From assembly GCF_024642105.1 (NCBI RefSeq), contig NZ_JAHEBT010000052.1:186001-250000 (forward strand): a stretch of 64,000 nucleotides of DNA. The letters run 5' to 3'. The stretch comes from Flavobacterium sp. GTDB lineage: Bacteria; Bacteroidota; Bacteroidia; Flavobacteriales; Flavobacteriaceae. Shown in pieces: positions 1-10,328 of this stretch. Position 1 is the stretch's first letter, and each line of letters opens with the position of its first letter. Position numbers and translations under genes: made by a program. Below the pieces are notes generated by a model, which saw nothing but the letters and a program-made list of their open reading frames with translations, did no database searches and was not told where the DNA came from.

Positions 1-407
1 TTTAAGGGTGTATAAACACTTGTGTATAAAAAAATAGAAATCGCCCCAAACATAGCTGTTTTAGGATTGATTGTATACAACAAAAAGATCCCGATTATCG
101 TCAACAAACTAGCAATTGCCAAAGCAACATTAGGCTGCATTCTACCTGCAGGAATTGGTCGGTTTTTAGTTCTGTCCATCAAGGCATCTAAATCTTTTTC
201 AATCACTTGATTAAAAGCATTAGAAGCGCCCACCATACAATATCCTCCAATTGTCAATTTTAATAATACAATCCAATTGAAAGTCGCAAAATCTGCTTCG
301 CCAAGTACAAAACCTGCTATAGAAGAAAAAACCACACTAATGGCCAAACCAGCCTTAGTGATTGCTTTAAAATCGACATAAATGGATTTAAGAGAAATTG
401 TACTCAA
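1..407 (-). CDS. ctaB: Protoheme IX farnesyltransferase, 3' end missing (partial)
   Basis: My translation of the minus strand gives an open frame that runs off the left edge. It has two hydrophobic stretches and the UbiA-family signature NAFNQVIEKDLDALMDRT followed by KNRPIPAGR, which holds the Asp-rich prenyl-diphosphate/Mg site of haem O synthases. The enzyme adds a farnesyl group to haem B in the inner membrane to make haem O for haem-copper oxidases. About 135 residues are visible, under half of the usual length of roughly 300. No ATG lies upstream of the conserved start, and the frame is closed by TAA at 447-449. The best start is TTG at 407, giving MSTISLKSIY before VDFKAITKAG. It lies far from the coxA/coxB genes of this window. 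The family call is secure and the start is inferred. Confidence 0.85.
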   Translation of the reverse strand, partial: MSTISLKSIYVDFKAITKAGLAISVVFSSIAGFVLGEADFATFNWIVLLKLTIGGYCMVGASNAFNQVIEKDLDALMDRTKNRPIPAGRMQPNVALAIASLLTIIGIFLLYTINPKTAMFGAISIFLYTSVYTPL

Positions 408-501
408 TGTATTTGGTATAAAACTGGCGCGAAGATACAAATAAGATTACAGAATGTGGAACCTGAATTTTAGATTTTTTGACAAATAAAAAATAGAAAA
501 A

Positions 502-1641
502 TTAATTTTCTCCTTTATCAAAAGTAAGAAACAAATACAGGCTTAAAAGCAGAATTATAATTTCGAAAACTAATAAAGAAGTCACAATTCCGACAGCATC
601 AGCTAAAAATCCTAATATTACAGCAGGAATCCCAAAACCAACATAACCAAAAAACATGTAACCCGAAACAGCGCGCGCTTTTTGGCTACCACCTAAATCA
701 GCAATTATAGCTAATCCTCCTTGGTAACTAAACCCGTAAGCTGCTGAACCAATAAAAGCTGTACCTAATAAGACTATTGGTAAAATCCCTAAATAGGATC
801 CCAAAATCACTAAACCAAAACCAAAAGGAATAAGGGCAAATCCTATTTTAAGACTTGTCTTAGGCTGGAATCTTTTTCGAATAAACGGCTGCATAAAACC
901 ACCTGTCCAATTAATTAGAACCAAACAAAATCCAGCATAAGCTGTCAAATGGAATATAGCCAATTGAGTAGGAATAATTGCAATAACTACTCCTGTGGTT
1001 GCCCAACAAATCGCGATGGACAAATTAACTGGAAATGACCCTTTAGGAAAATAAGGCAATCGAACCAAATTACCTCCTATTGGCGGTAACTTAGGAAGAG
1101 AAAAAGCCAATACAACTCCTGTAATTGTAATTACAATAGCAACAAAATAAGTGATAGGTAAATACGTAAAATGGATTAACAAAGCGATACTTGTCATAAA
1201 AGCTCCTCCACTAAAACCAATTGCTGTTGCCATTGAAGTAGCATTAGCCGCACGGACAGAGGCATTCACATCTTTAGAAACGATTTCTGAAATATAAGCT
1301 GTTCCTGTTCCCATGCTTAATGCCAAAGCTACTCCTTGAAAGAATCGAGCAAAAATCAAAGCATAAACCGTTGGAAATACCGTTATCGTAAGATTCGAAG
1401 CTAAGGCCAAAAACAAGCTAAAAAGCAAAACTGGTTTCCTTCCTATTCGATCCGAAATACCTCCTAAAAAAACATAACAAGGCAACATCCCTAAAATATA
1501 AGTCGCCAATACCAATGCTGTCTGACCATTATTGAATCCCGCCACCTCAGCATACGGTCTAAAAAGCGGCATCGATATGTTAACCGCCAAAGTAATCAAG
1601 AAGAGCGCAAACGATATGATGGAGGTAGGTTGTAATCTCAT
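502..1641 (-). CDS. MFS transporter, drug/sugar efflux type
   Basis: A 379-residue, very hydrophobic protein with about twelve predicted membrane helices. The loop between helices 2 and 3 carries the major facilitator signature GGISDRIGRKP near residues 60-70. The overall look, a short chain with no large central loop, fits proton-driven exporters of the AraJ/YfcJ kind, but the substrate cannot be read from sequence. I start it at ATG 1641 rather than at a TTG nine bases upstream, because ATG-RLQPT leads directly into the first helix. It is the first gene upstream of the terminator that closes gcvH-vanZ and is probably transcribed alone. The 94 bases between it and ctaB hold nothing I recognise apart from a possible ctaB promoter. 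Confidence 0.8.
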   Translation of the reverse strand: MRLQPTSIISFALFLITLAVNISMPLFRPYAEVAGFNNGQTALVLATYILGMLPCYVFLGGISDRIGRKPVLLFSLFLALASNLTITVFPTVYALIFARFFQGVALALSMGTGTAYISEIVSKDVNASVRAANATSMATAIGFSGGAFMTSIALLIHFTYLPITYFVAIVITITGVVLAFSLPKLPPIGGNLVRLPYFPKGSFPVNLSIAICWATTGVVIAIIPTQLAIFHLTAYAGFCLVLINWTGGFMQPFIRKRFQPKTSLKIGFALIPFGFGLVILGSYLGILPIVLLGTAFIGSAAYGFSYQGGLAIIADLGGSQKARAVSGYMFFGYVGFGIPAVILGFLADAVGIVTSLLVFEIIILLLSLYLFLTFDKGEN

Positions 1642-1658
1642 AATTTTCAATGTATAAA

Positions 1659-1680
1659 AAATCCCACCGAAGTGGGATTT
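1659..1680 (-). terminator. Rho-independent terminator after the vanZ-like gene
   Basis: A perfect 9-bp stem, AAATCCCAC/GTGGGATTT, closed on the minus strand by a TTCG tetraloop and followed by a T-run. It sits seven bases past the vanZ-like stop codon and ends the gcvH-vanZ transcript before the MFS gene. Confidence 0.85.
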
Positions 1681-1686
1681 GTATTT

Positions 1687-2076
1687 TTATTCTTTAATGG
1701 ATTTTTTTCTTATTCTTTTAGCAAAAAGCACCAAGACAAATGCTAAGATTGCACCCGTAAGATTAGCCAAAACATCAAAAAAATCTCCACTTCTAGTTGT
1801 GGTCAATTTATTTTGCAAAACTTCAATTCCTATTCCAAATAGTAAAGAAAAGCAAAAAGCAACTACAAGAAGCTTCAATTGATTCTTTTTTTTAACTTGT
1901 TTTTTGAAAAACAAAAACCAAAGTATCGTAAAAACAAAATGAAAAAAAGCGTGAACTAATTTATCTAAATTTGGAATGTTAACTGTTGGAATATCATTAG
2001 AAGGAGTCAAACAAAAAAAGCCTACCACTCCTGTCCAACATAATGCAATCCAAAAAAACAAATTTTTAAGCACCAA
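1687..2076 (-). CDS. VanZ-like small membrane protein
   Basis: A 129-residue protein with four predicted membrane helices. The motif around [16 protein letters not shown] (about residues 35-50) and the later helix containing FGIGIEVLQ are typical of the VanZ-like family, named after the teicoplanin-resistance protein VanZ. The biochemical role of most members is unknown. The frame starts at TTG 2076 (or GTG 2073) and overlaps the gcvH stop by about 11 bases, so translation is probably coupled to gcvH. Linkage of gcvH and a vanZ-like gene next to sprA is, from memory, common in flavobacteria. It carries no sign of antibiotic resistance by itself. Confidence 0.75.
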   Translation of the reverse strand: MVLKNLFFWIALCWTGVVGFFCLTPSNDIPTVNIPNLDKLVHAFFHFVFTILWFLFFKKQVKKKNQLKLLVVAFCFSLLFGIGIEVLQNKLTTTRSGDFFDVLANLTGAILAFVLVLFAKRIRKKSIKE

Positions 2077-2446
2077 TCAATTCTTTGTATGATTCACTTG
2101 AAAGTAACGAATCCAATTCTGCTAAATCAGAGATTTTTACTTTAATCATCCAACCAGCTCCATAAGGATCAGAGTTAACACTTTCTGGGGTGCTTTCTAA
2201 TTCTTCATTAAATTCAATAATTTCTCCAGATAAAGGCAAAAACAAATCAGAAACTGTCTTAACTGCTTCTACTGTTCCAAAAACCTCATCTTTTGCTAAA
2301 GTCTGATCTAAAGTTTCTACCTCAACATAAACGATGTCTCCCAATTCTTTTTGAGCGAAATCAGTAATTCCAACCGTAGCAACATCTCCGTCAATGCTTA
2401 CCCATTCGTGATCTTTTGTGTACTTTAAATTTGCAGGTATATTCAT
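2066..2446 (-). CDS. gcvH: Glycine cleavage system H protein
   Basis: A 126-residue protein of standard H-protein length. It begins [15 protein letters not shown] and carries the lipoylation loop [13 protein letters not shown], with the lipoyl lysine at K63. The H protein carries the aminomethyl group from the P protein to the T protein and its lipoyl arm is reoxidised by the L protein; it can also act in lipoate transfer. No gcvP or gcvT lies in the window, so the system is dispersed as in most Bacteroidetes. A consensus -7 element lies at 2484-2491. The 3' end overlaps the vanZ-like start. Start ATG and the family are certain. Confidence 0.96.
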   Translation of the reverse strand: MNIPANLKYTKDHEWVSIDGDVATVGITDFAQKELGDIVYVEVETLDQTLAKDEVFGTVEAVKTVSDLFLPLSGEIIEFNEELESTPESVNSDPYGAGWMIKVKISDLAELDSLLSSESYKELIGA

Positions 2447-2483
2447 AATATATATAATAAATTAATTATTCTATTTCAGAGGG

Positions 2484-2491
2484 CAAAGGTA
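2484..2491 (-). promoter_or_regulatory. Bacteroidetes -7 promoter element for gcvH
   Basis: The minus strand reads TACCTTTG, a full match to the Bacteroidetes -7 consensus TAnnTTTG, about 38 bases before the gcvH ATG. No clear -33 TTG is seen at the usual spacing. Confidence 0.55.
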
Positions 2492-2526
2492 CTATCTTCA
2501 TTCGAAATTTAAATTATAATTAAAAA

Positions 2527-5500
2527 TTAATTTCCAAAATTATATCGAATTGTAAATCCAGATCGAATATTAGTCAACGGAAAAGTCGTTGAAACAACAG
2601 CTTTAGAAAAAGAATGGTCATAATAGAAAATAGCCGTTAAGTTTTTACTCAACGAATAATCTGCAGTCACTTTTAATGACCAAATATTTTGTCCTGCTGC
2701 CAATTGATTTTTATTATAATCCAAATACCTTACAATAGTTTGATTGTCTCTTAACGATAAATCAGCTTTCAAATTAACATCACTTTTTATAATTCCTGTA
2801 GGATTATCTGCTAATCGCGAAGAGAATATCACATCCTTAAATCGATACCCTAAACCAATAACATATTCTATTCCTTTCACTTCTGTCAATAAATTATTAT
2901 CAAAGCTCATCGATAATGCTCTATCTTTTTTGATCTCTGTCAATACTTTTAACGAATTTTTCAATTCAAAATCCATTCGCACTAACGGACTGAATTGCTC
3001 CACTAAATTTACATTAGACATAATGGTCGAATTCAATAAATTCCCATTTTTATCGACTCCGTTTGGGTTTTTATCATATTCGAAATTAGATCGAAAGGCA
3101 TTTATAGTATAAGAAGCTCTATAATTATGTTGAAGCGAAACGCGTTTGAAGTTTTTCTTAAAAAATTCATATCGCATAAATCCGTTGTATCGTAACGACC
3201 AATTAGGTAAGGGCAAACTTTTAAAAATTCCCAAAGAAGCATCATTTACATTTGACCCCGAGTAAGCTGCCAGAAAAGCAGGTAATAAAACGGCTTGATT
3301 ATTTTTGCCAAAACCTAAGGGAAAGCCTTCTGAATCAATATTAGAGGGATTTGTTATGTCAATTCCACGTTGAAGCGCTAGTCGATTGGCTACAACTAGT
3401 CGGTTCTCTCTAAAATCATCAAAAGCTGCTGAAGAATTAGCATCACTAGTTGAAAAAGCTGTCTTAACTAAAACTGTTGAGATAGAAAATATACCCGAAC
3501 TATACGGCGATCTTGCATTATAAATTCCATTAGCTACATCGTATTGTTCTGAAAAATTTTCAGAATACGATCGGTCTAACGTTAAATCAATTTTTAAATC
3601 TGGAAGCAAATCCACATTAGCTGATGCTTTGAAAATTTTATTTTGTACCTGAGTAAAGTTCTGATTAAAATCAGGATAATTAGTTAACCATCCTTGTTTT
3701 GCTGCTTCGTATCTCACATCATCTTGACTTCCAAAAATGAATCCCAGTGTAGGTTTAGAAGTCCCTAAAAAACCTATCCCCGGAGTATAGCCTGGAAGTA
3801 CTGTCCCACTATTATAGGTGTAATTCATTTGAACATTTTTCAGACTCGTCAGAACACCAATGAAACCGTCTACCAATGGATTTGATTGTTTTTGTTGCTC
3901 GTTAGTTTTAGCGATTTTTTCTCCTGGTTTGGGTGGTGTCGTAATTCTCGGTCTCGAATTTATTGCCGCATTAGACTTGGTCAACCCTAAATATTTATAT
4001 AAAGTTTCCATATTAAAAGTGGCATTCAGATTGTTAGAATTAGCATTCTGAATAGTATTCCCTAAATTATAAGACGCACCTTCTATTTCAATTCTTGATA
4101 ACGCCTCTGATGCGCGTTGCCAACTATAATCTGCGGTATAGGAATAAGTAGCCTTTATAAAGCTGAATAGAGGTATCTTATTTATTGGAAGTTCATAGTT
4201 TAGTACAACTTGTTGTTGATGTTGATTCGGAGTCCCAATATTCCAATAATCATCCCAAACTGTCCAACCTTCTTTTGAAGTATTGTCTGAATTCAAATAA
4301 CTCTTTACAATATTTCCAGAAGATGCCGCATAATTTAACTTTAACGACTTCGATAAATTATAATTAAAACCGTACTGATAATTGAACGCATAATTCCTTC
4401 TATAGAGCGCATCTAAACCTATCCCTTCAACACCATCTACTTGCCTAAATTGTTGACGGTTGTATTGTCTAACTATATCAGTATTAAAGGAAACATTGGC
4501 AGGTAAAAAATTAAAATTAAAATCCTGAAGTAATTTCCAATAATTACTTTTCTTCATGAAATTGGCTTTTTTGAAAGGCTCAATTGGTTTTGAATTGAAA
4601 GTGTAAGCAAAATCTACTGAAGAACTTACTTGTTGATCCGAGTAATCCTCAATTTCAAAATCATGGCGTTGTACTTCGTTAATTGACTGAGAAAAAGTAA
4701 AATTTTCTACATCATAAATATGTCCTTTTTTTTCTGGATTCTTTTCTTTACGAACCCCTATAAAATTGACACTAGTTCGTTTGGTGTAATCAATAGCACG
4801 ATTGCGAATATTAGCTTTTCGGGCAGCATCAGTTGTGTTATCCAATAGTTGATTCAATCTAATATCTTGATTAAACGGATCGTACTCTGGAGTGATTATT
4901 TCTTCTCCTACGCCATAATTGAAAGGCAAGTTAACCCCCCATTTTTTGGGAAACAATTTTCCTAAATTTAAGTTAGTTACAATGTTATATTGCTGAATAT
5001 CTTCTCTACTTCTTTCGTTTGGACCCTGCTCTAAAGTTCCAAAACCAATAGTGCTTTTCTTTCCAGAAGCTGACACCGTTGCAAAGTCGGCCATATTAGA
5101 ATCAACATTCAATATCGCTGCCATACCTCCTTTATTATCCATATCGGCTAGTCGAAGTTCGTTGAACCAGACTTCACCTTTAATTCGTCTCGACGTTTCA
5201 TTGCTTCTTACCCCTGCCATCAATGTTCGAACTAAACCAAAATTTGGATTCCCTTTAATTCCCAATCGAAGTTTGTTGGGTTTGTTGGTTAATTTCGGAT
5301 CTAATTCATCTTCATTTTGATAGTAAATTCCATCCTGCGGCAGCGTTGTAGGATCGATACTCATCGATTGAATTTTTAATTTGGTCAACAGTTCCAAAGC
5401 CAGATCTATTTGATTTTCTTCTGGCCAAACTACTTCTGGGCTTAACGGAGAACAATCAGAGTTAGCCGATGATGATGGCAAAGTTACTTTTAATGGAATC

Positions 5501-8500
5501 TCGATTTGATAAAAATTTTGCGTAAAATCATTTCCAAAACGAATAAATCCAATCATCTGATTGTCTCTGATAGCAATTTCATTGGGCAACGATTCTGCAT
5601 GTAAAAACATTTTCAGTTTGTTAAACTGACGCATATCTACGCTTACATTTTTGAATACAGCCCTTGCATCGCCTGTTTCTAAACCATCGCCAGCAACTCG
5701 TAATGAAAGTGATTGCTCATCCTGATTAATAACGGTATTGTTATTATACAATTGTTCTCTAACTACTCCTGGAGGTGTAACGTAATTAATTGGACAGCGT
5801 TCATTATTTTGTTGAACATTGACTGCTAAAACATCTAAATCCGTTCTATCATCATCCACATTGGTATCTCTAACATCTAATGTATTTGTATATCTTCTCC
5901 ATTCGCCACGAACCAAATCTAAAGCTCCAAAACGGAGTACTACAGGATTATTAAATCCTGTCATAAATAGCCTCATAAAACGAATCGAACGAAAATCAGA
6001 AATACTTCCAATAGTATTTTGAGGTTGAGAAACTGGTATCTTAAATTGAATCCAACGTGCTTCAGTTGAAGAACCATTAGGCAATTCTACCTGTGTATTC
6101 CTAATGTCCGTAACATAATTTTGCCCTACATTCATGTTAGGCATCATATCAATACTATATTCATAATACGCATTGATGGTATTCATAGTATTATCTCTGT
6201 TGATATCTTCAACATCTGGAAATGTAGTCGAACCTCTGTTAGGTGTATCAATTGAAACGGCTGAATTTCCATCAGTTCCATTATAATTCTTATACCTATT
6301 AAGAACATCTCCAGTGGCATTTAAATAAAAAGTATAATCATCTGCTGCTGGATCTGTTTCAGTAGTGAAATTAGAATAGGTCGAAGCCTCGTCATCATTT
6401 TTTAATCCATCTAATCCAATATCCTGATTAGTTCTATTATCAGCATTAGTATCAAATGTATAAATTAATGATTGGGATGCAGGTACATTTCCCCATATCG
6501 GTCTTGGATTAGCCAAAATTTGATTCGGCCCTAGTCCATTTTCATATTGCTTCCTTCCATCTTTCAAGACATCTTCTGAAATTTCGCCTAAGTTGAAATA
6601 CACTTTCCCTATGTTTGAAGGGGATGAAGCTCCCTGACCCACATAAGGGTCTAAAACCCAGAACTGAATATATTCTACGTTTCCTTGTTCAAAATTAGTT
6701 GCATTGATAGCGCGCATAATTCCTCCAAAATTATCCCTTGGATTTAACGAAGTTGAAGGATTATTATTATAAGGACCTCGCTCTGAAGGGTAATAACTTA
6801 AATCTAATGTATTTACAACCTGAGATTGTCCCTGAGCAATATCAGTTAATGGGTAAAGCTCTTTACTAAATATTCTTCTAGTAGAATTTAAAGATACATC
6901 TTCGGTTGAAACTCCCGATGGTCTTTGAGTGTAAAAAACGGGGTCAATAGAATACCAAGCTAGTTTAGCTCTTTTAAATCCGTAAGTCAAATTATTAGTA
7001 CTTTCATTAAAATTGTATCGACTTTCAGTATCATTAACTGGTGTAGAAGCTAAGCTCCATGCATAGGGAGAACGCATATCAATTGTCGATTGCGACCCTT
7101 CAAAATCATCAACATAAATAGTTGACTCTCCTTGAAACTGATCTGCTTTTGGAGTATCTGGTTTCAAAAATGCGATTTCTCCTTTTACTGAAATATTTGA
7201 AGGAACATCGGTATCTATATTCGGCAATTTATTAGCCAATCGTGTTAAAAAAGGAACTTCAGAAGAAAAAGCGGTATTGAACCCAAAAATAGTATTATTC
7301 ACTGACTCTTGACCAAAACTTGATTTTTGCGTAAATGGCTTTTCAGTCATTTTTAAAAATGTAGCACCAACCAGAAACTTATCAGAAATTTTGTGTTCTA
7401 CATTCACTCCCATAAAACGTCTAGTCTGTTGACCAAAAATGGAATTATTTTCTAACGAAACTTCAATTGGAGTATTAGAGGCTTGTAAAGACGGGTCTAA
7501 AATTTGTACTCGCCCTAATTGATAATTCACACTATAATCAATCCCTTCTACTAAAACTCTTCCCGCGGCAGATACTCTCACAGAACCTTGAGGAACATTA
7601 AACGCACCTATGGGTATTCCGTCACCCGTAGAAGATTTGTACTTTCCTCTCAGTAGGAATTTGTTTTTCTCACTCTCTTGCAATGCTCCAGATTGTGTAT
7701 TTCGATACATATTCCTGAAAACATATTTTTTTTGATTCGGGTTATAGGTATCGACATCACTGTACTTTTCTCCCGAGCCTATATTGGATAATTTCGAAAA
7801 AAGTAATTCTCCAAAAGGTTCTTTTACCGTAAAAATAATTCGACCGTTTTGAGCATCAATTGTCAACCCAGGCATAAAATCAAAAAAACCATCTCCTCCT
7901 ACTTGCGGATCATTATTATAATTCAATTTATCCAAATTGAAAACCTTTAACAAAGGAGTTTCTGCCACTTTGTTTTCTGGGATTGGATTCACAGGAAAGG
8001 GAGTTCCTAATACTGGGGTAATGTAATTTAAAGGAGAAGGATCGGTATACAGAATATTAAATCTAAAATCCTCTTTCTTTAATTGATAACCTCCCGGTAT
8101 TTGATAAATATTTTTCATCATCAAATTCCAAACAGGATTTTTAACATTCGTCAAATTACTTTTAAGCATCTTTAGAATTAAGCTCTGAGTAATTACCGCC
8201 TGAGTAGAAGGCGTATTTCCTGTTACCACTGTAGCATCTACTCCATCATTACCAAACTCACCAACCTGATATACTTTATCTCCGATAGTATATTGATACG
8301 CTACCGCCAATACCTCATCGTTAGCTAATTTTTGTTGTAATGAAATGTATCCTAATTGTGGATGAAAAGTATATTCGTTTGGATTCAACTTTCTGGCATT
8401 CTCCAATTTAGAATAGTCTTGTCCTTCACTCACTGAGGTATTAAATCCAGAACTAGCAGAAACCATTTCACGGATATTACTATTCAATAATCCTGTACCT

Positions 8501-9690
8501 AATTTTATTTGATCTGGATCATAATCATTATTGGTATTATCTGAAGGAGAATCAGCCGGTTGATTAAAAATTCCTGTGGCAGGATTCAAAACAACAACCT
8601 CACTGTCCGGCAATCCTGTCAATTGACTCTCTCCCAAATCCTGAATTGCAATAATATTTCTAATATTATTATTAGTAGTTGTGATTCTATTTTGTCTATT
8701 GGTTACCCAAATTTCCAATCTAGTAATTTGAACTCTACTGTCTATGAATGGATAATTTTTAAGGGCTGCATCATACCTACTTCTAAAATATTGGGATAAG
8801 AAAAAGTGTCTGTCACTATCATAATCCAAAGCAAAAATATCAAAATTCTGAACCGTTCCTCCACCTTCAGCAACGACGCTTTTTGTCTTAGACTTTTGCT
8901 CAGAAAATACTCCTGTAACGGTTGTCTTTCCGAATTGTAATTTTGTTTTTACTCCAAACAAACTCTGTGCACCACGAATTAAGGTGCTGTTTAATGGCAT
9001 ACTTACGTTACCTACCTCAATATTTTGTATGATAGCATCATCACTAGCGCTATAAGTAGGGTCGTAAGCAATCTTAATTAAATTTTGAAAAGAAAATGTA
9101 GACTGTGTATCATAATTAGCATTAACATTCAGGCGTTTTCCAACCTTACCTGTCAATCCTAAACTTATTCTTTGATTAAAATCAAAAGTTGTAGTAGAAC
9201 GATTTCTTAGCGAAAAAGAAGGGTTGTCTTGTTTAGTATACCGCATCCCTAAATCCATCTCAACAGAACCCGTAGGTTTTACATCGATGGCATTTCCACC
9301 AAATATAGTTTCAAACAAACCCGATTTAACGTAATATTTAGGTAACAAATCCTTTTTTGCTGCGTCAGCACCTTGCTTTTTCCCGTCTACAGCATCTAAT
9401 TTCTTTCTGAAATAATTACGCATTGATTCTTTCAAAACCAAATTCTCGTATTCTTTCGGAGTCAAAATTATAGGGTAATCTATGGTAAACCCATCTACCG
9501 TATTGGTGTAAACATACCTATCAGTAAGAGGATCGTACGTATATCCTGAAAGAATACTTTTAGGATTTTTAACAGCTATTTTACCTACCGAAAAACCTTT
9601 AGGAATAGTGTCCTGAGCAGCAGGTACAACTTGAGCTTGAACTACATAAGTAGAAAATAAAATTAGCAATAGCTGACAAATTTTATTCAT
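2527..9690 (-). CDS. sprA: SprA, outer-membrane translocon of the type IX secretion system
   Basis: A giant protein of 2,387 residues, close to the roughly 2,400 of the Flavobacterium johnsoniae protein. SprA forms the very large outer-membrane beta-barrel through which type IX substrates, including gliding adhesins, leave the periplasm. The N-terminus MNKICQLLLILFSTYVVQAQ is a signal peptide. The rest is rich in alternating aromatic/polar beta-strand segments with many Asn-rich loops, and the chain ends in a typical outer-membrane C-terminus, GFTIRYNFGN. I use ATG 9690. A longer frame from TTG 9714 would add MHKETVKF before the signal peptide and is less likely. The ruvA-sprA-gcvH order matches the F. 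johnsoniae locus as I remember it. The gap to ruvA is 24 bases, so they are probably co-transcribed. Confidence 0.95.
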   Translation of the reverse strand: MNKICQLLLILFSTYVVQAQVVPAAQDTIPKGFSVGKIAVKNPKSILSGYTYDPLTDRYVYTNTVDGFTIDYPIILTPKEYENLVLKESMRNYFRKKLDAVDGKKQGADAAKKDLLPKYYVKSGLFETIFGGNAIDVKPTGSVEMDLGMRYTKQDNPSFSLRNRSTTTFDFNQRISLGLTGKVGKRLNVNANYDTQSTFSFQNLIKIAYDPTYSASDDAIIQNIEVGNVSMPLNSTLIRGAQSLFGVKTKLQFGKTTVTGVFSEQKSKTKSVVAEGGGTVQNFDIFALDYDSDRHFFLSQYFRSRYDAALKNYPFIDSRVQITRLEIWVTNRQNRITTTNNNIRNIIAIQDLGESQLTGLPDSEVVVLNPATGIFNQPADSPSDNTNNDYDPDQIKLGTGLLNSNIREMVSASSGFNTSVSEGQDYSKLENARKLNPNEYTFHPQLGYISLQQKLANDEVLAVAYQYTIGDKVYQVGEFGNDGVDATVVTGNTPSTQAVITQSLILKMLKSNLTNVKNPVWNLMMKNIYQIPGGYQLKKEDFRFNILYTDPSPLNYITPVLGTPFPVNPIPENKVAETPLLKVFNLDKLNYNNDPQVGGDGFFDFMPGLTIDAQNGRIIFTVKEPFGELLFSKLSNIGSGEKYSDVDTYNPNQKKYVFRNMYRNTQSGALQESEKNKFLLRGKYKSSTGDGIPIGAFNVPQGSVRVSAAGRVLVEGIDYSVNYQLGRVQILDPSLQASNTPIEVSLENNSIFGQQTRRFMGVNVEHKISDKFLVGATFLKMTEKPFTQKSSFGQESVNNTIFGFNTAFSSEVPFLTRLANKLPNIDTDVPSNISVKGEIAFLKPDTPKADQFQGESTIYVDDFEGSQSTIDMRSPYAWSLASTPVNDTESRYNFNESTNNLTYGFKRAKLAWYSIDPVFYTQRPSGVSTEDVSLNSTRRIFSKELYPLTDIAQGQSQVVNTLDLSYYPSERGPYNNNPSTSLNPRDNFGGIMRAINATNFEQGNVEYIQFWVLDPYVGQGASSPSNIGKVYFNLGEISEDVLKDGRKQYENGLGPNQILANPRPIWGNVPASQSLIYTFDTNADNRTNQDIGLDGLKNDDEASTYSNFTTETDPAADDYTFYLNATGDVLNRYKNYNGTDGNSAVSIDTPNRGSTTFPDVEDINRDNTMNTINAYYEYSIDMMPNMNVGQNYVTDIRNTQVELPNGSSTEARWIQFKIPVSQPQNTIGSISDFRSIRFMRLFMTGFNNPVVLRFGALDLVRGEWRRYTNTLDVRDTNVDDDRTDLDVLAVNVQQNNERCPINYVTPPGVVREQLYNNNTVINQDEQSLSLRVAGDGLETGDARAVFKNVSVDMRQFNKLKMFLHAESLPNEIAIRDNQMIGFIRFGNDFTQNFYQIEIPLKVTLPSSSANSDCSPLSPEVVWPEENQIDLALELLTKLKIQSMSIDPTTLPQDGIYYQNEDELDPKLTNKPNKLRLGIKGNPNFGLVRTLMAGVRSNETSRRIKGEVWFNELRLADMDNKGGMAAILNVDSNMADFATVSASGKKSTIGFGTLEQGPNERSREDIQQYNIVTNLNLGKLFPKKWGVNLPFNYGVGEEIITPEYDPFNQDIRLNQLLDNTTDAARKANIRNRAIDYTKRTSVNFIGVRKEKNPEKKGHIYDVENFTFSQSINEVQRHDFEIEDYSDQQVSSSVDFAYTFNSKPIEPFKKANFMKKSNYWKLLQDFNFNFLPANVSFNTDIVRQYNRQQFRQVDGVEGIGLDALYRRNYAFNYQYGFNYNLSKSLKLNYAASSGNIVKSYLNSDNTSKEGWTVWDDYWNIGTPNQHQQQVVLNYELPINKIPLFSFIKATYSYTADYSWQRASEALSRIEIEGASYNLGNTIQNANSNNLNATFNMETLYKYLGLTKSNAAINSRPRITTPPKPGEKIAKTNEQQKQSNPLVDGFIGVLTSLKNVQMNYTYNSGTVLPGYTPGIGFLGTSKPTLGFIFGSQDDVRYEAAKQGWLTNYPDFNQNFTQVQNKIFKASANVDLLPDLKIDLTLDRSYSENFSEQYDVANGIYNARSPYSSGIFSISTVLVKTAFSTSDANSSAAFDDFRENRLVVANRLALQRGIDITNPSNIDSEGFPLGFGKNNQAVLLPAFLAAYSGSNVNDASLGIFKSLPLPNWSLRYNGFMRYEFFKKNFKRVSLQHNYRASYTINAFRSNFEYDKNPNGVDKNGNLLNSTIMSNVNLVEQFSPLVRMDFELKNSLKVLTEIKKDRALSMSFDNNLLTEVKGIEYVIGLGYRFKDVIFSSRLADNPTGIIKSDVNLKADLSLRDNQTIVRYLDYNKNQLAAGQNIWSLKVTADYSLSKNLTAIFYYDHSFSKAVVSTTFPLTNIRSGFTIRYNFGN

Positions 9691-9714
9691 AAATTTTACT
9701 GTTTCTTTATGCAA

Positions 9715-10296
9715 TTACAAACTCTTTAATGCCTTTTTAATAATCGATTCTACAGAAGCATCCGGTTCTTCTTTGATGATTTTTTCAATCACTTTCTCCG
9801 AAGTTTTACGAACAAAACCTAATACCTCCAAAGCAGATAACGCTTCATCTCGGTTTGTATTGTTCTGCACCATAGAAACTTCATCTAAATCATACAATTT
9901 AAGCACTTTGTCTTGTAAATCTAAAATCACTCTTTGAGCTGTTTTAAGTCCGATTCCTTTGATGGATTGAACAGTGCCTACATCTCCTGAAGCTATTGCT
10001 TGAATTATTTGTTTGGGTTCTAATGAAGATAGCATCGTTCTAGCTATACTGGCTCCAATTCCAGAAACAGACAAAAGCATTTTGAAAATCTCTCTTTCTG
10101 ATTTTTCGACAAATCCAAATAAAGTGTGTGCATCTTCTTTTACTTGAAGATACGTAAATAATTTAATTTGGTCTGAATTGGGGAGTAAAGAATAAGTATG
10201 TAACGAAATATTAATTTGGTACCCAACACCACCGCAATCAATTACGACTTCGGTGGGTGTTTTCTCAACTAATTTTCCTTGAATATGTGCTATCAT
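9715..10296 (-). CDS. ruvA: Holliday junction DNA helicase subunit RuvA
   Basis: A 193-residue protein of normal RuvA length. It starts MIAHIQGKLVEKTPTEVVID (OB-fold) and continues with tandem helix-hairpin-helix motifs containing VSGIGASIARTML and IKGIGLKTAQRVI (about residues 75-130). The C-terminal domain that contacts RuvB has ALSALEVLGF. RuvA tetramers bind four-way junctions and load the RuvB motor. RuvB is encoded 30 kb away at 40451-41473, so the two are not an operon here. It lies directly upstream of sprA and 33 bases downstream of the malic enzyme gene, which suggests a maeB-ruvA-sprA transcript. Confidence 0.96.
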   Translation of the reverse strand: MIAHIQGKLVEKTPTEVVIDCGGVGYQINISLHTYSLLPNSDQIKLFTYLQVKEDAHTLFGFVEKSEREIFKMLLSVSGIGASIARTMLSSLEPKQIIQAIASGDVGTVQSIKGIGLKTAQRVILDLQDKVLKLYDLDEVSMVQNNTNRDEALSALEVLGFVRKTSEKVIEKIIKEEPDASVESIIKKALKSL

Positions 10297-10328
10297 AATT
10301 ATGTGGGGGATAAATTACTTATCGTATT

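Noticed and set aside
9691..9714. TTG start of sprA eight codons upstream
   Set aside because: It would put MHKETVKF before a good signal peptide starting at ATG 9690; the ATG is the natural start.
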